The notes beneath the pieces were generated by a model that worked only from the letters and a program-made list of their open reading frames with translations, was not told where the DNA came from and made no database searches. The translations under genes and the position numbers were made by a program. This document shows, piece after piece, positions 16,800 to 25,954 of a stretch of 64,000 bases of DNA. The stretch's first letter is position 1, and the number at the start of each line of letters is the position of its first letter. The DNA lies in contig JAWKVC010000013.1 of assembly GCA_041398245.1 (NCBI GenBank), positions 58,881 to 122,880 on the forward strand, written 5' to 3'. The stretch is from UBA7672 sp041398245 (GTDB taxonomy: Bacteria > Pseudomonadota > Alphaproteobacteria > Caulobacterales > Hyphomonadaceae).

Positions 16800-17282
16800 G
16801 TGAAATCGCCCCGTCTCGCATCCGCCTTTGGAGCTATCGCTGCGCTGGCCATCGCCGGCTGCACAACGACGCAACCGGCGGCGGCGGAAACCTCGCCCTA
16901 CGCTGGCGTTTATGCTGGCAGCTACACCTGCGGCGATGGCGAGCACGGCTTCTATCTCGATCTCTCCAGCGTGACGGCGGCGTCCGGCGGCGGCTTTGAA
17001 GCTTCCGGCGTGCTTGGCTTTTACCCGACGCTGTCGGGCATCGGCGGGTCTTCGGGCGGGGTCGCGGGCAGCTTCAGGGTTTCCGGGACGATCAGCGCCG
17101 CTGGCGATGTCGCGCTGACGGCTGGCGAATGGCTGAAACAGCCGTCCGGCTATGGCGCGGCCAATCTGGAAGGCAAGCTGCGCGAGCGGCCGGCCGGCGG
17201 CTATGCGCTTGTGGGCAAGCCCGTGGTTCCCGGCATGCCGGACGCGTGCTCGAACCTGATCGCTACCCAGTTCCTGCCTTAG
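16800..17282 (+). CDS. Putative lipoprotein of unknown function
   Basis: 160 residues with a GTG start after AGGGAG. The signal ends A-I-A-G-C-T-T-T, a good lipobox. The mature part is Gly/Ser-rich with alternating strands (Y-A-G-V-Y-A-G-S-Y-T-C-G-D-G-E-H-G-F-Y), suggesting a small beta-barrel-like fold. Two further Cys (T-C-G and D-A-C-S) may form a disulfide. I do not recognise the family. It sits between lptM and lysA on the same strand. Confidence 0.72.
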   Translation: MKSPRLASAFGAIAALAIAGCTTTQPAAAETSPYAGVYAGSYTCGDGEHGFYLDLSSVTAASGGGFEASGVLGFYPTLSGIGGSSGGVAGSFRVSGTISAAGDVALTAGEWLKQPSGYGAANLEGKLRERPAGGYALVGKPVVPGMPDACSNLIATQFLP

Positions 17283-17387
17283 GCGCCCATACCCATCGCA
17301 ATCGCGCCATCGCGGACCGCGCGCAGCGCGTGACTTTCGCGGGCGCATCCGCTACTCGCTCCGTCGGGGAATGGCTGGAAGCGAACG

Positions 17388-18656
17388 ATGCATCACTTTG
17401 CCTATCGCAATGGTGTCCTTCACTGCGAGGATGTCTCGCTCGAAGCCGTCGCGCGCGAGCTTGGCACGCCCGCCTATGTCTATTCCGATGCCACGCTGCG
17501 CCGACACTATCAGGTGCTGGCAGACGCCTTCGCCGACCGCAAGGTGCTGATCGCCTATGCGGTCAAGGCCAACTCGAACCTTGGCGTCGTCGCAACGCTT
17601 GCCTCGCTCGGGGCCGGCGCCGACGTCGTTTCCGGCGGCGAACTGATGAAGGCGATGGAGGCCGGCGTTCCGGCGGATCGCATCGTCTTTTCCGGCGTCG
17701 CCAAGACGAAGGACGAGATGCGGCTGGGGCTGGAACGCGGCATCTTCCAGTTCAACGTTGAAAGCCTGCCGGAGCTGCATCGCCTCTCCGCCGTCGCGCA
17801 GGAGATGGACAAGCGCGCGCCGATCGCGCTGCGCGTCAATCCACATGTCGAGGCGGGCGGCCACGCCCACATCTCGACTGGAACGCCCGAGACCAAGTTC
17901 GGGATCGCCTGGCACGAGGCCGAACAGTTCTATGCCGAGGCCAGCCGCCTGCCCAATATCGAGCCGGTTGGCGTCGCGGTTCATATCGGTAGCCAGATCA
18001 TGCGGATCGATCCCATGCGCACGGCGTGGGAAAAGGTCGTGTCGCTGGCCCGCCGCCTGCGTGAGCGGGGTTTTGCGATCTCGCGTGTCGACTTCGGCGG
18101 CGGCCTTGGCGTGCCCTACAAGGACGGTGAGGATCCGGACAGCCCGACCATTTACGCCCGTCAGGCGCGGGAGGTTCTCGGCAAGCTCGACGTGCAGCTG
18201 ATCCTGGAACCCGGCCGCCTGATCGCCGGAAATGCCGGAGTTTTGATCTCGCGGGTCGAGTACGTGAAGGAACGCGACGGCCGCACGTTCGTGATCCTCG
18301 ACGCGGGCATGAACGACCTCATGCGGCCCGCCCTTTACGACGCCCATCACGAGATACTCCCGGTCCGGACCCCTGTCCTCGGCGCGCCACGGCGCATTGT
18401 CGACATCGTGGGGCCCATCTGCGAGAGCACCGACCGCTTCGCCAAGGACCGGCCGATGCCGCCCCTGCAGGAGGGCGATCTGGTGGCGTTCATGACCGCC
18501 GGCGCATACGGCGCCACATTGTCGTCCCAGTATAATTCAAGACCTCTAGTTGCCGAGGCGCTCGTTCGAGGCGATGCTTGCGCGGTCGTCCGCCGCAGGC
18601 CGACGTTCGAGGAAATGATCGCGCTGGAACGGGCTCCGGATTGGATCGCCCAATAG
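17388..18656 (+). CDS. lysA: Diaminopimelate decarboxylase
   Basis: 422 residues, normal length. The PLP lysine is Lys60 in A-Y-A-V-K-A-N-S-N. Family motifs include H-I-S-T-G-T-P-E-T-K-F-G-I, H-I-G-S-Q-I, the glycine loop D-F-G-G-G-L-G-V-P-Y, E-P-G-R-L-I-A-G-N-A-G, and C-E-S-T-D. It makes lysine from meso-diaminopimelate in the cytoplasm. The next gene starts 9 bp after its stop, so the two are probably co-transcribed. Confidence 0.97.
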   Translation: MHHFAYRNGVLHCEDVSLEAVARELGTPAYVYSDATLRRHYQVLADAFADRKVLIAYAVKANSNLGVVATLASLGAGADVVSGGELMKAMEAGVPADRIVFSGVAKTKDEMRLGLERGIFQFNVESLPELHRLSAVAQEMDKRAPIALRVNPHVEAGGHAHISTGTPETKFGIAWHEAEQFYAEASRLPNIEPVGVAVHIGSQIMRIDPMRTAWEKVVSLARRLRERGFAISRVDFGGGLGVPYKDGEDPDSPTIYARQAREVLGKLDVQLILEPGRLIAGNAGVLISRVEYVKERDGRTFVILDAGMNDLMRPALYDAHHEILPVRTPVLGAPRRIVDIVGPICESTDRFAKDRPMPPLQEGDLVAFMTAGAYGATLSSQYNSRPLVAEALVRGDACAVVRRRPTFEEMIALERAPDWIAQ

Positions 18657-18665
18657 GGAACCAGG

Positions 18666-21446
18666 TTGGCTGACGGATTTGGCCTCAGAAACAAGCTCGA
18701 CGCCCGGATAGCCGCCGCGCGACGCAGCCTTTTCTGGCCGGCTTTGGTTCAGGCGATTCTGCCCACCCTGATCTGGTTTACCATCTTCGCCGCGTTCTGG
18801 CTGTCGGGCCTCTATGGCGACCTTCCGCCGGAATGGCAGGCGACGGTCGGCGTCGTCTTCTGGGTCGGCCTGATCACCGCCGTTCTGGTCAGCCTCAAGG
18901 CCTGGCGCCGCCCGACCGAGGATGAAGCGCGCGACCTGATCGATGGCGCCGTCGAAGGCCGGCCGCTGAGCGTCTGGTATGACCGCCCGGCCAAGGCCGA
19001 CAAGACAGGCTGGACGCTCTGGCAGGAACACCGCGAGCGCATGGCCGCGCTCGTCGCCCGGGTCAACAAGTTCGATGTGCGCACGCAGTGGCGGCAGGCG
19101 GATCCGTTCTATCTGCGCCTCGCGGCGCCGGCGGTGCTGGTGGTCGCCGGAGCTGTCGCCGGCGTCGGCGTGCTCGACAGGATGGGTAAGGGCCTGTTCC
19201 CGGATTTCGGCGCGCTGTTCGGCGCGCACCAGCTGAAGATCGAGGCATGGGTGACGCCGCCGGGCTATACCGGCTCGGCGCCCTTCGTGCTGACGCCCGG
19301 CGAGGTCGCCAAGGCGCCGGAAGGGTCGGAAGTCACGATCCGCATCATCGGCCCCGGCCGGCCGGAAGTCGCAGTGATGCCTCAGGGCGCACCCCACGCA
19401 ACGCTGCATCCCGCCCCCGGCATCGACGCTGCCTACGAAGCACGTGTGGTCGTGAAGCAGGACTCACGTATCGCCGTCAATTTCTGGGGCGAGCGCGCCA
19501 GCTTCCCCTTCTCCATCATCGACGATGCAACGCCGACTGTCGCCTTCGTCGATCCGCCGAAGATGGGCGACGGCGATCGCACCGAGTTCAGCTACACGCT
19601 GGCCGACGACTATGGCGTCGAGAAGCTGGAACTCGTGAAGGTGCGCACGGATACGCCGGCCTCCGCCGGCGTTATCGAGGACGCCATTCTCATCGACACC
19701 AAGACGCTATCCCCGACCGAGGAAGAAGCCAGCTACAGCCAGGATCTGGTGCGGGATCGCTGGGCCGGGCTTGATCTGATGGTCAAGCTGCGCGTGACGG
19801 ATGCGGCGGGCCAGACGGCTGAGAGCGAAGCATTCCCCTATCGGATGCCCGACAAGATCTTTCTGCAGCCCAATGCACGCATGGCGCAGGAAGCGCGCGC
19901 GCTGCTGCTGCGCAACTGGCAGGAATACACCACGCCGGAAGGCGCTGATGATTTCACCTCCGTCGCCGGACGGGGCTATGACGCCATCGCCGTCGCGCCC
20001 GCCTCGCGCCTGCGCTGGGCCCCGGAAGGGATCAAGCGCTCGGTGATGACGCTCGACGCCATCACGTGGCGCGCCGGGGACTATTTCGAGGATCCCGTGG
20101 TCTTCATGGGTTTGCGCAATGCGCGCGGCCTGATCGAGGCGGCGCACGACCGCGCCGAAGCCGAGGAGGCAGAGGCGCTGTTGTGGGACATCGCCCTGCG
20201 CGCCGAATACGGCTCGCTGGCGGATGCGACAGCAGCGCTGGAAGCCGCCCGCCGGGCGCTGGAAGAGGCCCTGCGCCGCGGCGCGTCGGAGGAGGAAATC
20301 CGGCGCCTGATGGACATGTACGAACAGGCCGTCGAGAACTATCTCGCCGCCCAGATGGCAGAGGCCCTGCGCAATGGCCGCGTCTCCCAGGGCGACCAGC
20401 AGATGGGCGGCATGGGCGGCGGCCCGCAGCAACTGGGCGATGACGAACTCAGCCGCATGCTGCAGGCCCTGCGCGATCTTGCCGAGACCGGCGCGCGTGA
20501 TCAGGCCCGGCAGCTTCTGAACGACATGCAGCGCATGCTCGACCAGATGCAGAACATGCAGATCCAGATGGGCGGCGGTGGCGGCGGCCAGCAGCAGCAG
20601 GATGGCCCGATGAGCCGCGCGCTGAACCGCGCGCTGCAGGACACCAACCGCGCGCTCAACGACCAGCGCGATCTCAACGACGAGACCGAGAACGCCCAGC
20701 GCGATGGCGGCGGCGCCCAGCGCGGACAGGAACTCGCTGATCAGCAACGCCAGCTGCGCGAACGGCTGGAACAACAGCAGCGCTCGGGCGGCGGACAACC
20801 GCAGCAGCAGGGCCAGCAAGGTCAGCAGGGGCAAGGCCAGCAGCAGGGCCAGGGTCAGGGCCAACAGCAAGGTCAGGGTCAACAAGGCCAGGGCCAGCAA
20901 CCCGGACAGGGGCAGCAAGGCCAACAGGGTCAGCAGGGTCAGGGACCCGGCAACCAGCCGGGCCAGCAGCCAGGACAAGGTCAAAACGGCCAGCAAGCCG
21001 ATGGCGGCGGTCCGGGCGGCCAGCCGGGACGCCCCGGCGTTCAGGGCGACGGCATCTATGGTCAGGAGAACGACCGTTCACGCCGCCTGCTCGGCAACGC
21101 CATCGAGATGCAACGCCGCGCCGAGGAAGCCCTGCGCCGTGGCGACTTCGCAGCCGCGCGCGATGCGCAGCGGCAGGCCATGTCGGCGCTGCAGGATCGC
21201 TCCGCCGAGCTTGCTCGCCTCAATGACGAGAACGATCCCAACGCGCGGACCGAACGCGATGACCGTGATATTCTCGGCCGCCTGAACGAGGGCATCAGCG
21301 GACAGGGCGACGATGTCGAGATTCCGGAGGAGATGGAACGCCAGCGCGCCCGTGACATCCTCGACGAAATCCGCCGCCGCGCAGGCAATCGCGCGCTGAC
21401 CAAGGAAGATCTGGAATATCTCCAGCGCCTGCTTGAGCGGTTCTAG
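18666..21446 (+). CDS. TIGR02302-family (DUF4175) membrane protein
   Basis: 926 residues with a TTG start 9 bp after lysA. Two membrane helices near the N-terminus (residues about 20-45 and 55-75) and a third around 150-170 precede a large soluble domain. A helical section with many Glu/Ala/Arg (residues 480-560) follows, then Met/Gln-rich and Gln/Gly-rich low-complexity sequence, then a final charged helical region. Presence downstream of lysA, length and layout match the alphaproteobacterial TIGR02302 family, whose function is unknown; an envelope role is inferred. Confidence 0.85.
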   Translation: MADGFGLRNKLDARIAAARRSLFWPALVQAILPTLIWFTIFAAFWLSGLYGDLPPEWQATVGVVFWVGLITAVLVSLKAWRRPTEDEARDLIDGAVEGRPLSVWYDRPAKADKTGWTLWQEHRERMAALVARVNKFDVRTQWRQADPFYLRLAAPAVLVVAGAVAGVGVLDRMGKGLFPDFGALFGAHQLKIEAWVTPPGYTGSAPFVLTPGEVAKAPEGSEVTIRIIGPGRPEVAVMPQGAPHATLHPAPGIDAAYEARVVVKQDSRIAVNFWGERASFPFSIIDDATPTVAFVDPPKMGDGDRTEFSYTLADDYGVEKLELVKVRTDTPASAGVIEDAILIDTKTLSPTEEEASYSQDLVRDRWAGLDLMVKLRVTDAAGQTAESEAFPYRMPDKIFLQPNARMAQEARALLLRNWQEYTTPEGADDFTSVAGRGYDAIAVAPASRLRWAPEGIKRSVMTLDAITWRAGDYFEDPVVFMGLRNARGLIEAAHDRAEAEEAEALLWDIALRAEYGSLADATAALEAARRALEEALRRGASEEEIRRLMDMYEQAVENYLAAQMAEALRNGRVSQGDQQMGGMGGGPQQLGDDELSRMLQALRDLAETGARDQARQLLNDMQRMLDQMQNMQIQMGGGGGGQQQQDGPMSRALNRALQDTNRALNDQRDLNDETENAQRDGGGAQRGQELADQQRQLRERLEQQQRSGGGQPQQQGQQGQQGQGQQQGQGQGQQQGQGQQGQGQQPGQGQQGQQGQQGQGPGNQPGQQPGQGQNGQQADGGGPGGQPGRPGVQGDGIYGQENDRSRRLLGNAIEMQRRAEEALRRGDFAAARDAQRQAMSALQDRSAELARLNDENDPNARTERDDRDILGRLNEGISGQGDDVEIPEEMERQRARDILDEIRRRAGNRALTKEDLEYLQRLLERF
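20789..21053 (+). repeat. Gln/Gly-rich repeat tract inside the TIGR02302-family gene
   Basis: About 85 codons are almost all Gln and Gly with scattered Pro, built on repeats of G-Q-Q and G-Q-G-Q (CAGGGCCAGCAG-like units). The DNA is an imperfect minisatellite liable to length change. It is in frame and lies between two ordered regions, so it probably acts as a flexible linker. Confidence 0.85.
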
Positions 21447-22003
21447 ACGTTCTTGATCGCGCCCACGAACGGCAGCCCGCGCATCTTGCCGGCGTCGTCC
21501 ATGCCGTAGCCAACGAGGTAGCGCGGCGGCGCATCCCACGCCCAGTCGTCCAGCCCTTCAACCGCAGCCTCGGGCTTGCGGGCGAACACGCAGGTGAGGA
21601 CTTCGCTGGCGCCCTTCTGGATGAAGTGCGTCCGCGCGAAGGCGATTGTCTTGCCGCTGTCGAACACATCGTCGATCAGCAGGATGTTGCGGCCCTCGAC
21701 CGGGCGCGCGACGTCGGCGCGCACCTGCATCCGCCCGGAGCTCTCCCGCGCATCGTGATAGCTCTGCAGCCAGATGGCGTCGAAGCCGAGATCAACGCCA
21801 AGACGCGCGAAGGCGCGCATCAGATCGGCGGCGAAGGGCGTTGCGCCCAAGAGGACGACGACGCCGGTCCACGACCCGCCTGTCAGGCGCGGCGCCAGCC
21901 GTTCGGCCAGTTGCGCAATGCGCGCCTGCACCTCGTCCTCGGTCAGGAGAACGTCGACATTGTCCGGAACGCTGCGATCAGTGATTGGCGGCCTCCGTGG
22001 CAT
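21443..22003 (-). CDS. Phosphoribosyltransferase, hypoxanthine type
   Basis: 186 residues from ATG 22003, which follows GAGGAGG; this start overlaps the preceding gene by 26 bp, and longer frames are only a shadow of it. The PRPP-binding motif is N-I-L-L-I-D-D-V-F-D-S-G-K-T-I, with the flexible loop earlier (Y-H-D-A-R-E-S-S-G) and a C-terminal P-R-Y-L-V-G-Y-G-M-D aromatic/acidic motif as in Hpt. It likely salvages hypoxanthine or guanine. It converges on the TIGR02302 gene with a 4-bp overlap. Confidence 0.9.
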   Translation of the reverse strand: MPRRPPITDRSVPDNVDVLLTEDEVQARIAQLAERLAPRLTGGSWTGVVVLLGATPFAADLMRAFARLGVDLGFDAIWLQSYHDARESSGRMQVRADVARPVEGRNILLIDDVFDSGKTIAFARTHFIQKGASEVLTCVFARKPEAAVEGLDDWAWDAPPRYLVGYGMDDAGKMRGLPFVGAIKNV

Positions 22004-22847
22004 GCGCCTCCTCGGGCGCATGGGTATCGGTTGGCCCGGAGTCTGCGTCATGCGGCGCAGCCTCGTCATGCCCTTCCGCCTCGCCTTCGTGCTCGGGTCC
22101 GCCGGGCGCCTCAACATTCGTCTCTGCGCCAAGGCCTGCGCCGTCTTTTTCAGCGAATGAGACAGTCAGGCGATAGGTCTCGACCGGCGGCGCCTCGAAG
22201 CGCGTGGTGAACTCGGTGCGCTCCCCCGGAGCAAGGGAGGGGACCGCGAATTCGTCGGTCCAGGTCTGGACCTCATTGCCGCCCTCGTCCTTCAGCGTGA
22301 CGCGCAGCTGTGGCGTCGGCTTGGCTTCCTCGCTCTTGTTAACAGCGGCGCCGGTCACGGTGAGCACCGGCGTGGTGCCATCAAACGAGCGCTTGGCGGA
22401 GACGTTCTCCAGCACCAGACCGAAGCGGTTCACATCGAGCCCGACAAGCTGATAGAGCGAGGCGGCCTTCGGGAAGGCGTTAGCGACCTCATTGCGGAAA
22501 ATGATGGCGGCGCCCAGCGCGCCGGCGAACAGCACCGCCGCCGATATCCAGGCGATGGTAACGACGCGGCTGCGGTCGCGCTTGCGCTTGGCGTGCTGCT
22601 GGGCGCGGAACTCTGCGTGTGGACCCGCGCGGGTCTTGGCGTTGGCTTGCGCTGTCTGGCGCAGACGTTCGACCTGCTCGCGCGTCAGCCCGGTCTCTTC
22701 GACGGGCGCAGGCGCGCCGTCCTCTTCCTGCAGCTTTGCGGTCCACGCATGGCCGCAGGTGGCGCAGCGCACGCGCCGGCCTTCCTTGCCGATCTTGGAG
22801 TCGTCGGCAAAGTACCGCGTATCGCAGGACGGACAGACGAGGATCAT
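21978..22847 (-). CDS. MJ0042-type zinc-ribbon, DUF3426-like membrane protein
   Basis: 289 residues from ATG 22847. The N-terminal zinc ribbon has C-P-S-C-D-T-R-Y and R-C-A-T-C-G-H-A-W (two C-x-x-C pairs). A charged linker, one membrane helix (around residues 105-127) and a beta-rich domain typical of DUF3426 follow. The last 45 residues are rich in His, Glu, Asp and Ala (H-E-G-E-A-E-G-H-D-E), a possible metal-binding tail. This family is often next to ftsE, as here. Function unknown. Confidence 0.88.
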   Translation of the reverse strand: MILVCPSCDTRYFADDSKIGKEGRRVRCATCGHAWTAKLQEEDGAPAPVEETGLTREQVERLRQTAQANAKTRAGPHAEFRAQQHAKRKRDRSRVVTIAWISAAVLFAGALGAAIIFRNEVANAFPKAASLYQLVGLDVNRFGLVLENVSAKRSFDGTTPVLTVTGAAVNKSEEAKPTPQLRVTLKDEGGNEVQTWTDEFAVPSLAPGERTEFTTRFEAPPVETYRLTVSFAEKDGAGLGAETNVEAPGGPEHEGEAEGHDEAAPHDADSGPTDTHAPEEAHATEAANH

Positions 22848-22857
22848 CGCACTATCG

Positions 22858-22936
22858 GAATCACACGAACGGTTAATATAGTCCAATTGAGGCTGGATTC
22901 TGAAACGATCCACCCCTTGGGCAGCCCAGCGGAATC
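22858..22936. promoter_or_regulatory. Three GANTC (CcrM) sites in the ftsE divergent promoter
   Basis: GAATC at 22858-22862, GATTC at 22896-22900 and GAATC at 22932-22936 fall in the 91 bp between the zinc-ribbon gene and ftsE. CcrM methylates GANTC in Caulobacterales, and promoter sites can tie transcription to the cell cycle. Use of these sites is inferred. Confidence 0.45.
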
Positions 22937-22938
22937 CG

Positions 22939-23667
22939 ATGCGAGAGCAAGGACTTGCAGCAGACGACCCGGTGCTCCGCCTGGACCGGGTCGGCCTGTC
23001 ATACGGGCCGGAATCCGATGTCCTGGCGGATGTTTCCCTGTCTCTGCCCCCAGGTTCGTTAACATTCCTCACCGGCCCGTCGGGCGCGGGAAAGTCCACA
23101 TTGCTGAAACTGGCCTATCTGGGCCTGCGCCCCACGGCGGGCCGGGTCTCCCTTTTTGGGGTGGACACCAGCCGCCTGAACCGGCGCGACCTTGCGCCGC
23201 TGCGCCGCCGGATCGGCGTCGTGTTCCAGGAATTCCGCCTGCTCGACCATCTGTCGGCCTATGAGAACGTCGCCCTGCCGCTGCGGGTCGCCGGCGCGCA
23301 GGAGCGGGCCTACCGCGACGATGTGATCGAGCTTCTGACCTGGGTCGGGCTGGGCGACCGGCTGGACGCGCGCCCGGCCACCCTGTCGGGCGGCGAGAAG
23401 CAGCGCGTCGCCATCGCCCGCGCCGTGGTGGTGAAGCCGGACCTGATCCTCGCCGACGAGCCCACGGGCAATGTCGACGAGGAGATGGGCGACCGTCTGT
23501 TCAGGCTGTTCCGCGAACTCAACAAGCGGCTGAGCACGACCATCCTGATCGCCACGCACGACCTCGGCATGATCCGCAAGGCCAAGGCGGAGGTGCTGCG
23601 TCTGGCCGACGGCATGGTGGTGCGCGTGTCGCCGCAGGCTCTGGCGCCCAAGGATGCGCCGGCATGA
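22939..23667 (+). CDS. ftsE: Cell division ATP-binding protein FtsE
   Basis: 242 residues with a complete ABC ATPase set: Walker A G-P-S-G-A-G-K-S-T, Q-loop V-V-F-Q-E-F-R-L-L, signature L-S-G-G-E-K-Q-R, Walker B L-I-L-A-D-E-P-T-G-N and the H-loop A-T-H-D. It is followed at once by ftsX (4-bp overlap). FtsEX works at the septum, where ATP use controls cell-wall hydrolases. The C-terminus runs about 15 residues beyond the core. Confidence 0.95.
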   Translation: MREQGLAADDPVLRLDRVGLSYGPESDVLADVSLSLPPGSLTFLTGPSGAGKSTLLKLAYLGLRPTAGRVSLFGVDTSRLNRRDLAPLRRRIGVVFQEFRLLDHLSAYENVALPLRVAGAQERAYRDDVIELLTWVGLGDRLDARPATLSGGEKQRVAIARAVVVKPDLILADEPTGNVDEEMGDRLFRLFRELNKRLSTTILIATHDLGMIRKAKAEVLRLADGMVVRVSPQALAPKDAPA

Positions 23668-24539
23668 GCGCATCCCTGTCTCCCCTACTGCCGAAGGAGG
23701 ATGCGCGCGAGGCGGCGCTGTTCTTCGTCGTCTGCGCGCTGTGCTTCCTGGCGGCGCTGTCGGGTCTTGTCTCGCGTTCTGCTTATGCGGCGGCGGACGC
23801 CTGGACCGACGAAGTGACGGGTCAGATCACGATCCGCGTCCGCGGCGATGAAGCCGCGCTTGGCCAGGCGGTGGAGATCACGCAGGCGACGCCCGGGATC
23901 GCATCGGCGCGCCCGATCACGCGCGGCGAGGCGGAGGAGTTGCTGCAGCCCTGGCTAGGCGCCGGCGGCGTTCCGGTCAGCCTGCCGCTGCCCAAGCTGA
24001 TCGCGGCCGAAGCAGCCTCTACAGCCAACGCCAGCGCTGTAATCGACGCGCTCAAGAAATCTCTCGGCGCGGCGGGGCTCGACACAATTGTCGACGATCA
24101 TCTCGTCTGGTCGGGCGATGTCCGCAAGGCGATCGACCTTGCAGGCCTTGTTGCCCTGATCGCAGTCGGGCTTCTGGGTGCAACGGGTCTTGCCGTCATC
24201 GCCTTTGCGACTCACGCCACGCTGCTGGCGCGGCGCGACATCGTTGAACTGCTGCACCTGTCCGGCGCGCGGGACACCTACATCGCAGGCCTGTTCGAGC
24301 GACGATTCCTGATGCTCGGCGTGCAGGCCGGCGCGCTGGGAGCCCTGCTCGCATTTGGCGGGGCCGCCTTCATCCTGTATCTGCTGCGCCAGTCGGATGC
24401 GCAGATCTGGCTGCTGCCGCAGCTGTCCCTGTCGCTGGCGGACGGCCTGATCCTCGGGACGTCGCCCCTGATCGCCGGGGTGGCCTCCATGATTGCGGCG
24501 AGAGTGACCGTGATGCGGTCGCTTTCGGACATGGTTTGA
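23664..24539 (+). CDS. ftsX: Cell division protein FtsX
   Basis: 291 residues with four predicted membrane helices: one near residues 20-40, then a periplasmic domain of about 130 residues, then three towards the C-terminus. The segment R-R-D-I-V-E-L-L-H-L-S-G-A-R-D-T-Y-I is the FtsX motif that contacts FtsE. The start overlaps ftsE (ATGA). The periplasmic domain would reach wall hydrolases or their activators. Confidence 0.93.
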   Translation: MSASLSPLLPKEDAREAALFFVVCALCFLAALSGLVSRSAYAAADAWTDEVTGQITIRVRGDEAALGQAVEITQATPGIASARPITRGEAEELLQPWLGAGGVPVSLPLPKLIAAEAASTANASAVIDALKKSLGAAGLDTIVDDHLVWSGDVRKAIDLAGLVALIAVGLLGATGLAVIAFATHATLLARRDIVELLHLSGARDTYIAGLFERRFLMLGVQAGALGALLAFGGAAFILYLLRQSDAQIWLLPQLSLSLADGLILGTSPLIAGVASMIAARVTVMRSLSDMV

Positions 24540-24588
24540 GCACGGATGACGCGCATGACCGCTGATCTAGCAGGGAGGACCTGAGACG

Positions 24589-25215
24589 TTGCGCACGGTG
24601 CTGCGAGTGATGGTCGTGGTTCTCGGCGTCGGCCTGATCGTCGCCGGCTGGGACTTCGCGCGCTTCGTGGCCCGCGCCGACCGCGCCGTCACGCCCGATC
24701 CGCCGCTGGGCGCCGAAGCAGTCGTAGCGCTGACCGGCGCGGCCGACATGCGCATCATCGCCGCGGTGCAGCTGGCCGACTCGCTTGACTTGCCCTTGCT
24801 GATCTCGGGCGTGAACGTTGACACGTCAGCGGCCGATATCGCCCGCATCTCGAACGTCGATCTCGACAAGATCGAGTGCTGCGTCGTACTCGGCAAGGCG
24901 GCGGCCACGACCGAAGGCAACGGCACGGAAGTCGCCGACTGGGCCCGCCGCAACGGCTACAAGAGCATCATCGTCGTCACGTCTGAATACCACATGGAAC
25001 GCGCGCTGTTCGAACTCCAGAACGCCATGCCGGAGGGCCACTTCATTTCCAACGCAGTTTCCACCACGCGGGTGCGTCCCGCCGACTGGTACAAGGATGT
25101 GGCCACGGCAAAAGTACTGATCGAGGAATGGATGAAGTTCCGCCTCGCCGGCTTGCGCAACACGGCCCTGCCCGCGCCCGCAGCGCCCGCCGCCCACCAG
25201 GAAGGCGCGGGATGA
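24589..25215 (+). CDS. YdcF/SanA family (DUF218) protein
   Basis: 208 residues, TTG start after GGGAGG; a GTG at 24598 is an alternative. An N-terminal membrane helix (residues 4-24) leads to a DUF218 domain with A-E-A-V-V-A-L-T-G-A, E-G-N-G-T-E-V-A-D-W-A and V-V-T-S-E-Y-H-M-E-R-A-L, where the Glu/His residues are typical. Proteins of this family are linked to envelope barrier function. It overlaps the next gene by 4 bp, completing ftsE-ftsX-ydcF-plsC. Confidence 0.87.
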   Translation: MRTVLRVMVVVLGVGLIVAGWDFARFVARADRAVTPDPPLGAEAVVALTGAADMRIIAAVQLADSLDLPLLISGVNVDTSAADIARISNVDLDKIECCVVLGKAAATTEGNGTEVADWARRNGYKSIIVVTSEYHMERALFELQNAMPEGHFISNAVSTTRVRPADWYKDVATAKVLIEEWMKFRLAGLRNTALPAPAAPAAHQEGAG

Positions 25216-25937
25216 CCTTCATTCGCTCGGCGCTCTATTCGGTCTGGTTCTACCTGACCCTGGCTGTGATCGGCCTGCTGGCCATGCCGATCTCACTGTT
25301 CTCGCGCAGCTTCGCCATGGGGGCGGTGAAATTCTTCTGCCGTGTGCAGGCCTTCGGCCTGTGGCTGATCTGCGGCATCAGCACCGAAGTGCGCGGCCGG
25401 GAGCACCTGCCCAAAGGCGCTGGTCTGATCGCCATGCGCCACCAGTCGACCTACGACACGCTGGCGCCGTTCACCTTCATCGAGAACCCGGCCTTCATCC
25501 TCAAGAAGGAACTGCTCAAGGCGCCGGTGTTCGGCGTCTACGCCTCGCGCGTCGGCATTCCGATCGACCGCGAAGGCGGCACGAAGACAATGAAGCTGAT
25601 GCTCGCCGCCGCCAAGAAGGGCGTTCAGGCGGGCCAGCAGATCATCATCTTCCCGGAAGGAACGCGACAGCTTCCGGACACGCCGCTGGACGTGAAGCCG
25701 GGCGTGATCTTCATGTACAACGACCTGCAGATCCCGTGCGTGCCCGTGGCGCTGAACACCGGCCTGTGCTGGCAGGGCTCCGGCTTCAAACGCAAGCCCG
25801 GCAAGATCATTTTCGAAATCCTTCCGCCCATCGAACCCGGCCTCAAGCGCGCCGAGTTCACGGAGCGACTCAAGAACGCGCTCGATCCGGCGACGGAAAG
25901 GCTCGTGGCCGAGGGCCGGGCGGCGCAGAAGAGCTGA
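25212..25937 (+). CDS. plsC: 1-acyl-sn-glycerol-3-phosphate acyltransferase
   Basis: 241 residues. The catalytic H-x4-D is M-R-H-Q-S-T-Y-D-T-L, and the substrate motif is F-P-E-G-T-R-Q. A hydrophobic N-terminal segment anchors it in the inner membrane. It adds the second acyl chain to make phosphatidic acid. The ATG at 25212 overlaps the stop of the gene before it; a longer frame from 25128 is a shadow of that gene. Confidence 0.93.
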   Translation: MTFIRSALYSVWFYLTLAVIGLLAMPISLFSRSFAMGAVKFFCRVQAFGLWLICGISTEVRGREHLPKGAGLIAMRHQSTYDTLAPFTFIENPAFILKKELLKAPVFGVYASRVGIPIDREGGTKTMKLMLAAAKKGVQAGQQIIIFPEGTRQLPDTPLDVKPGVIFMYNDLQIPCVPVALNTGLCWQGSGFKRKPGKIIFEILPPIEPGLKRAEFTERLKNALDPATERLVAEGRAAQKS

Positions 25938-25954
25938 GCACTTGCGAGTGGGCC

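Noticed and set aside
19707..20996. Leu/Ala-rich minus-strand frame opposite the TIGR02302-family gene
   Set aside because: The Leu runs come from reading the Gln/Gly repeat backwards; no start site or family match.
20789..21053. Repeated units that could be taken for a CRISPR or tandem DNA array
   Set aside because: They are in frame and encode a Q/G linker; units are irregular and there are no spacers.
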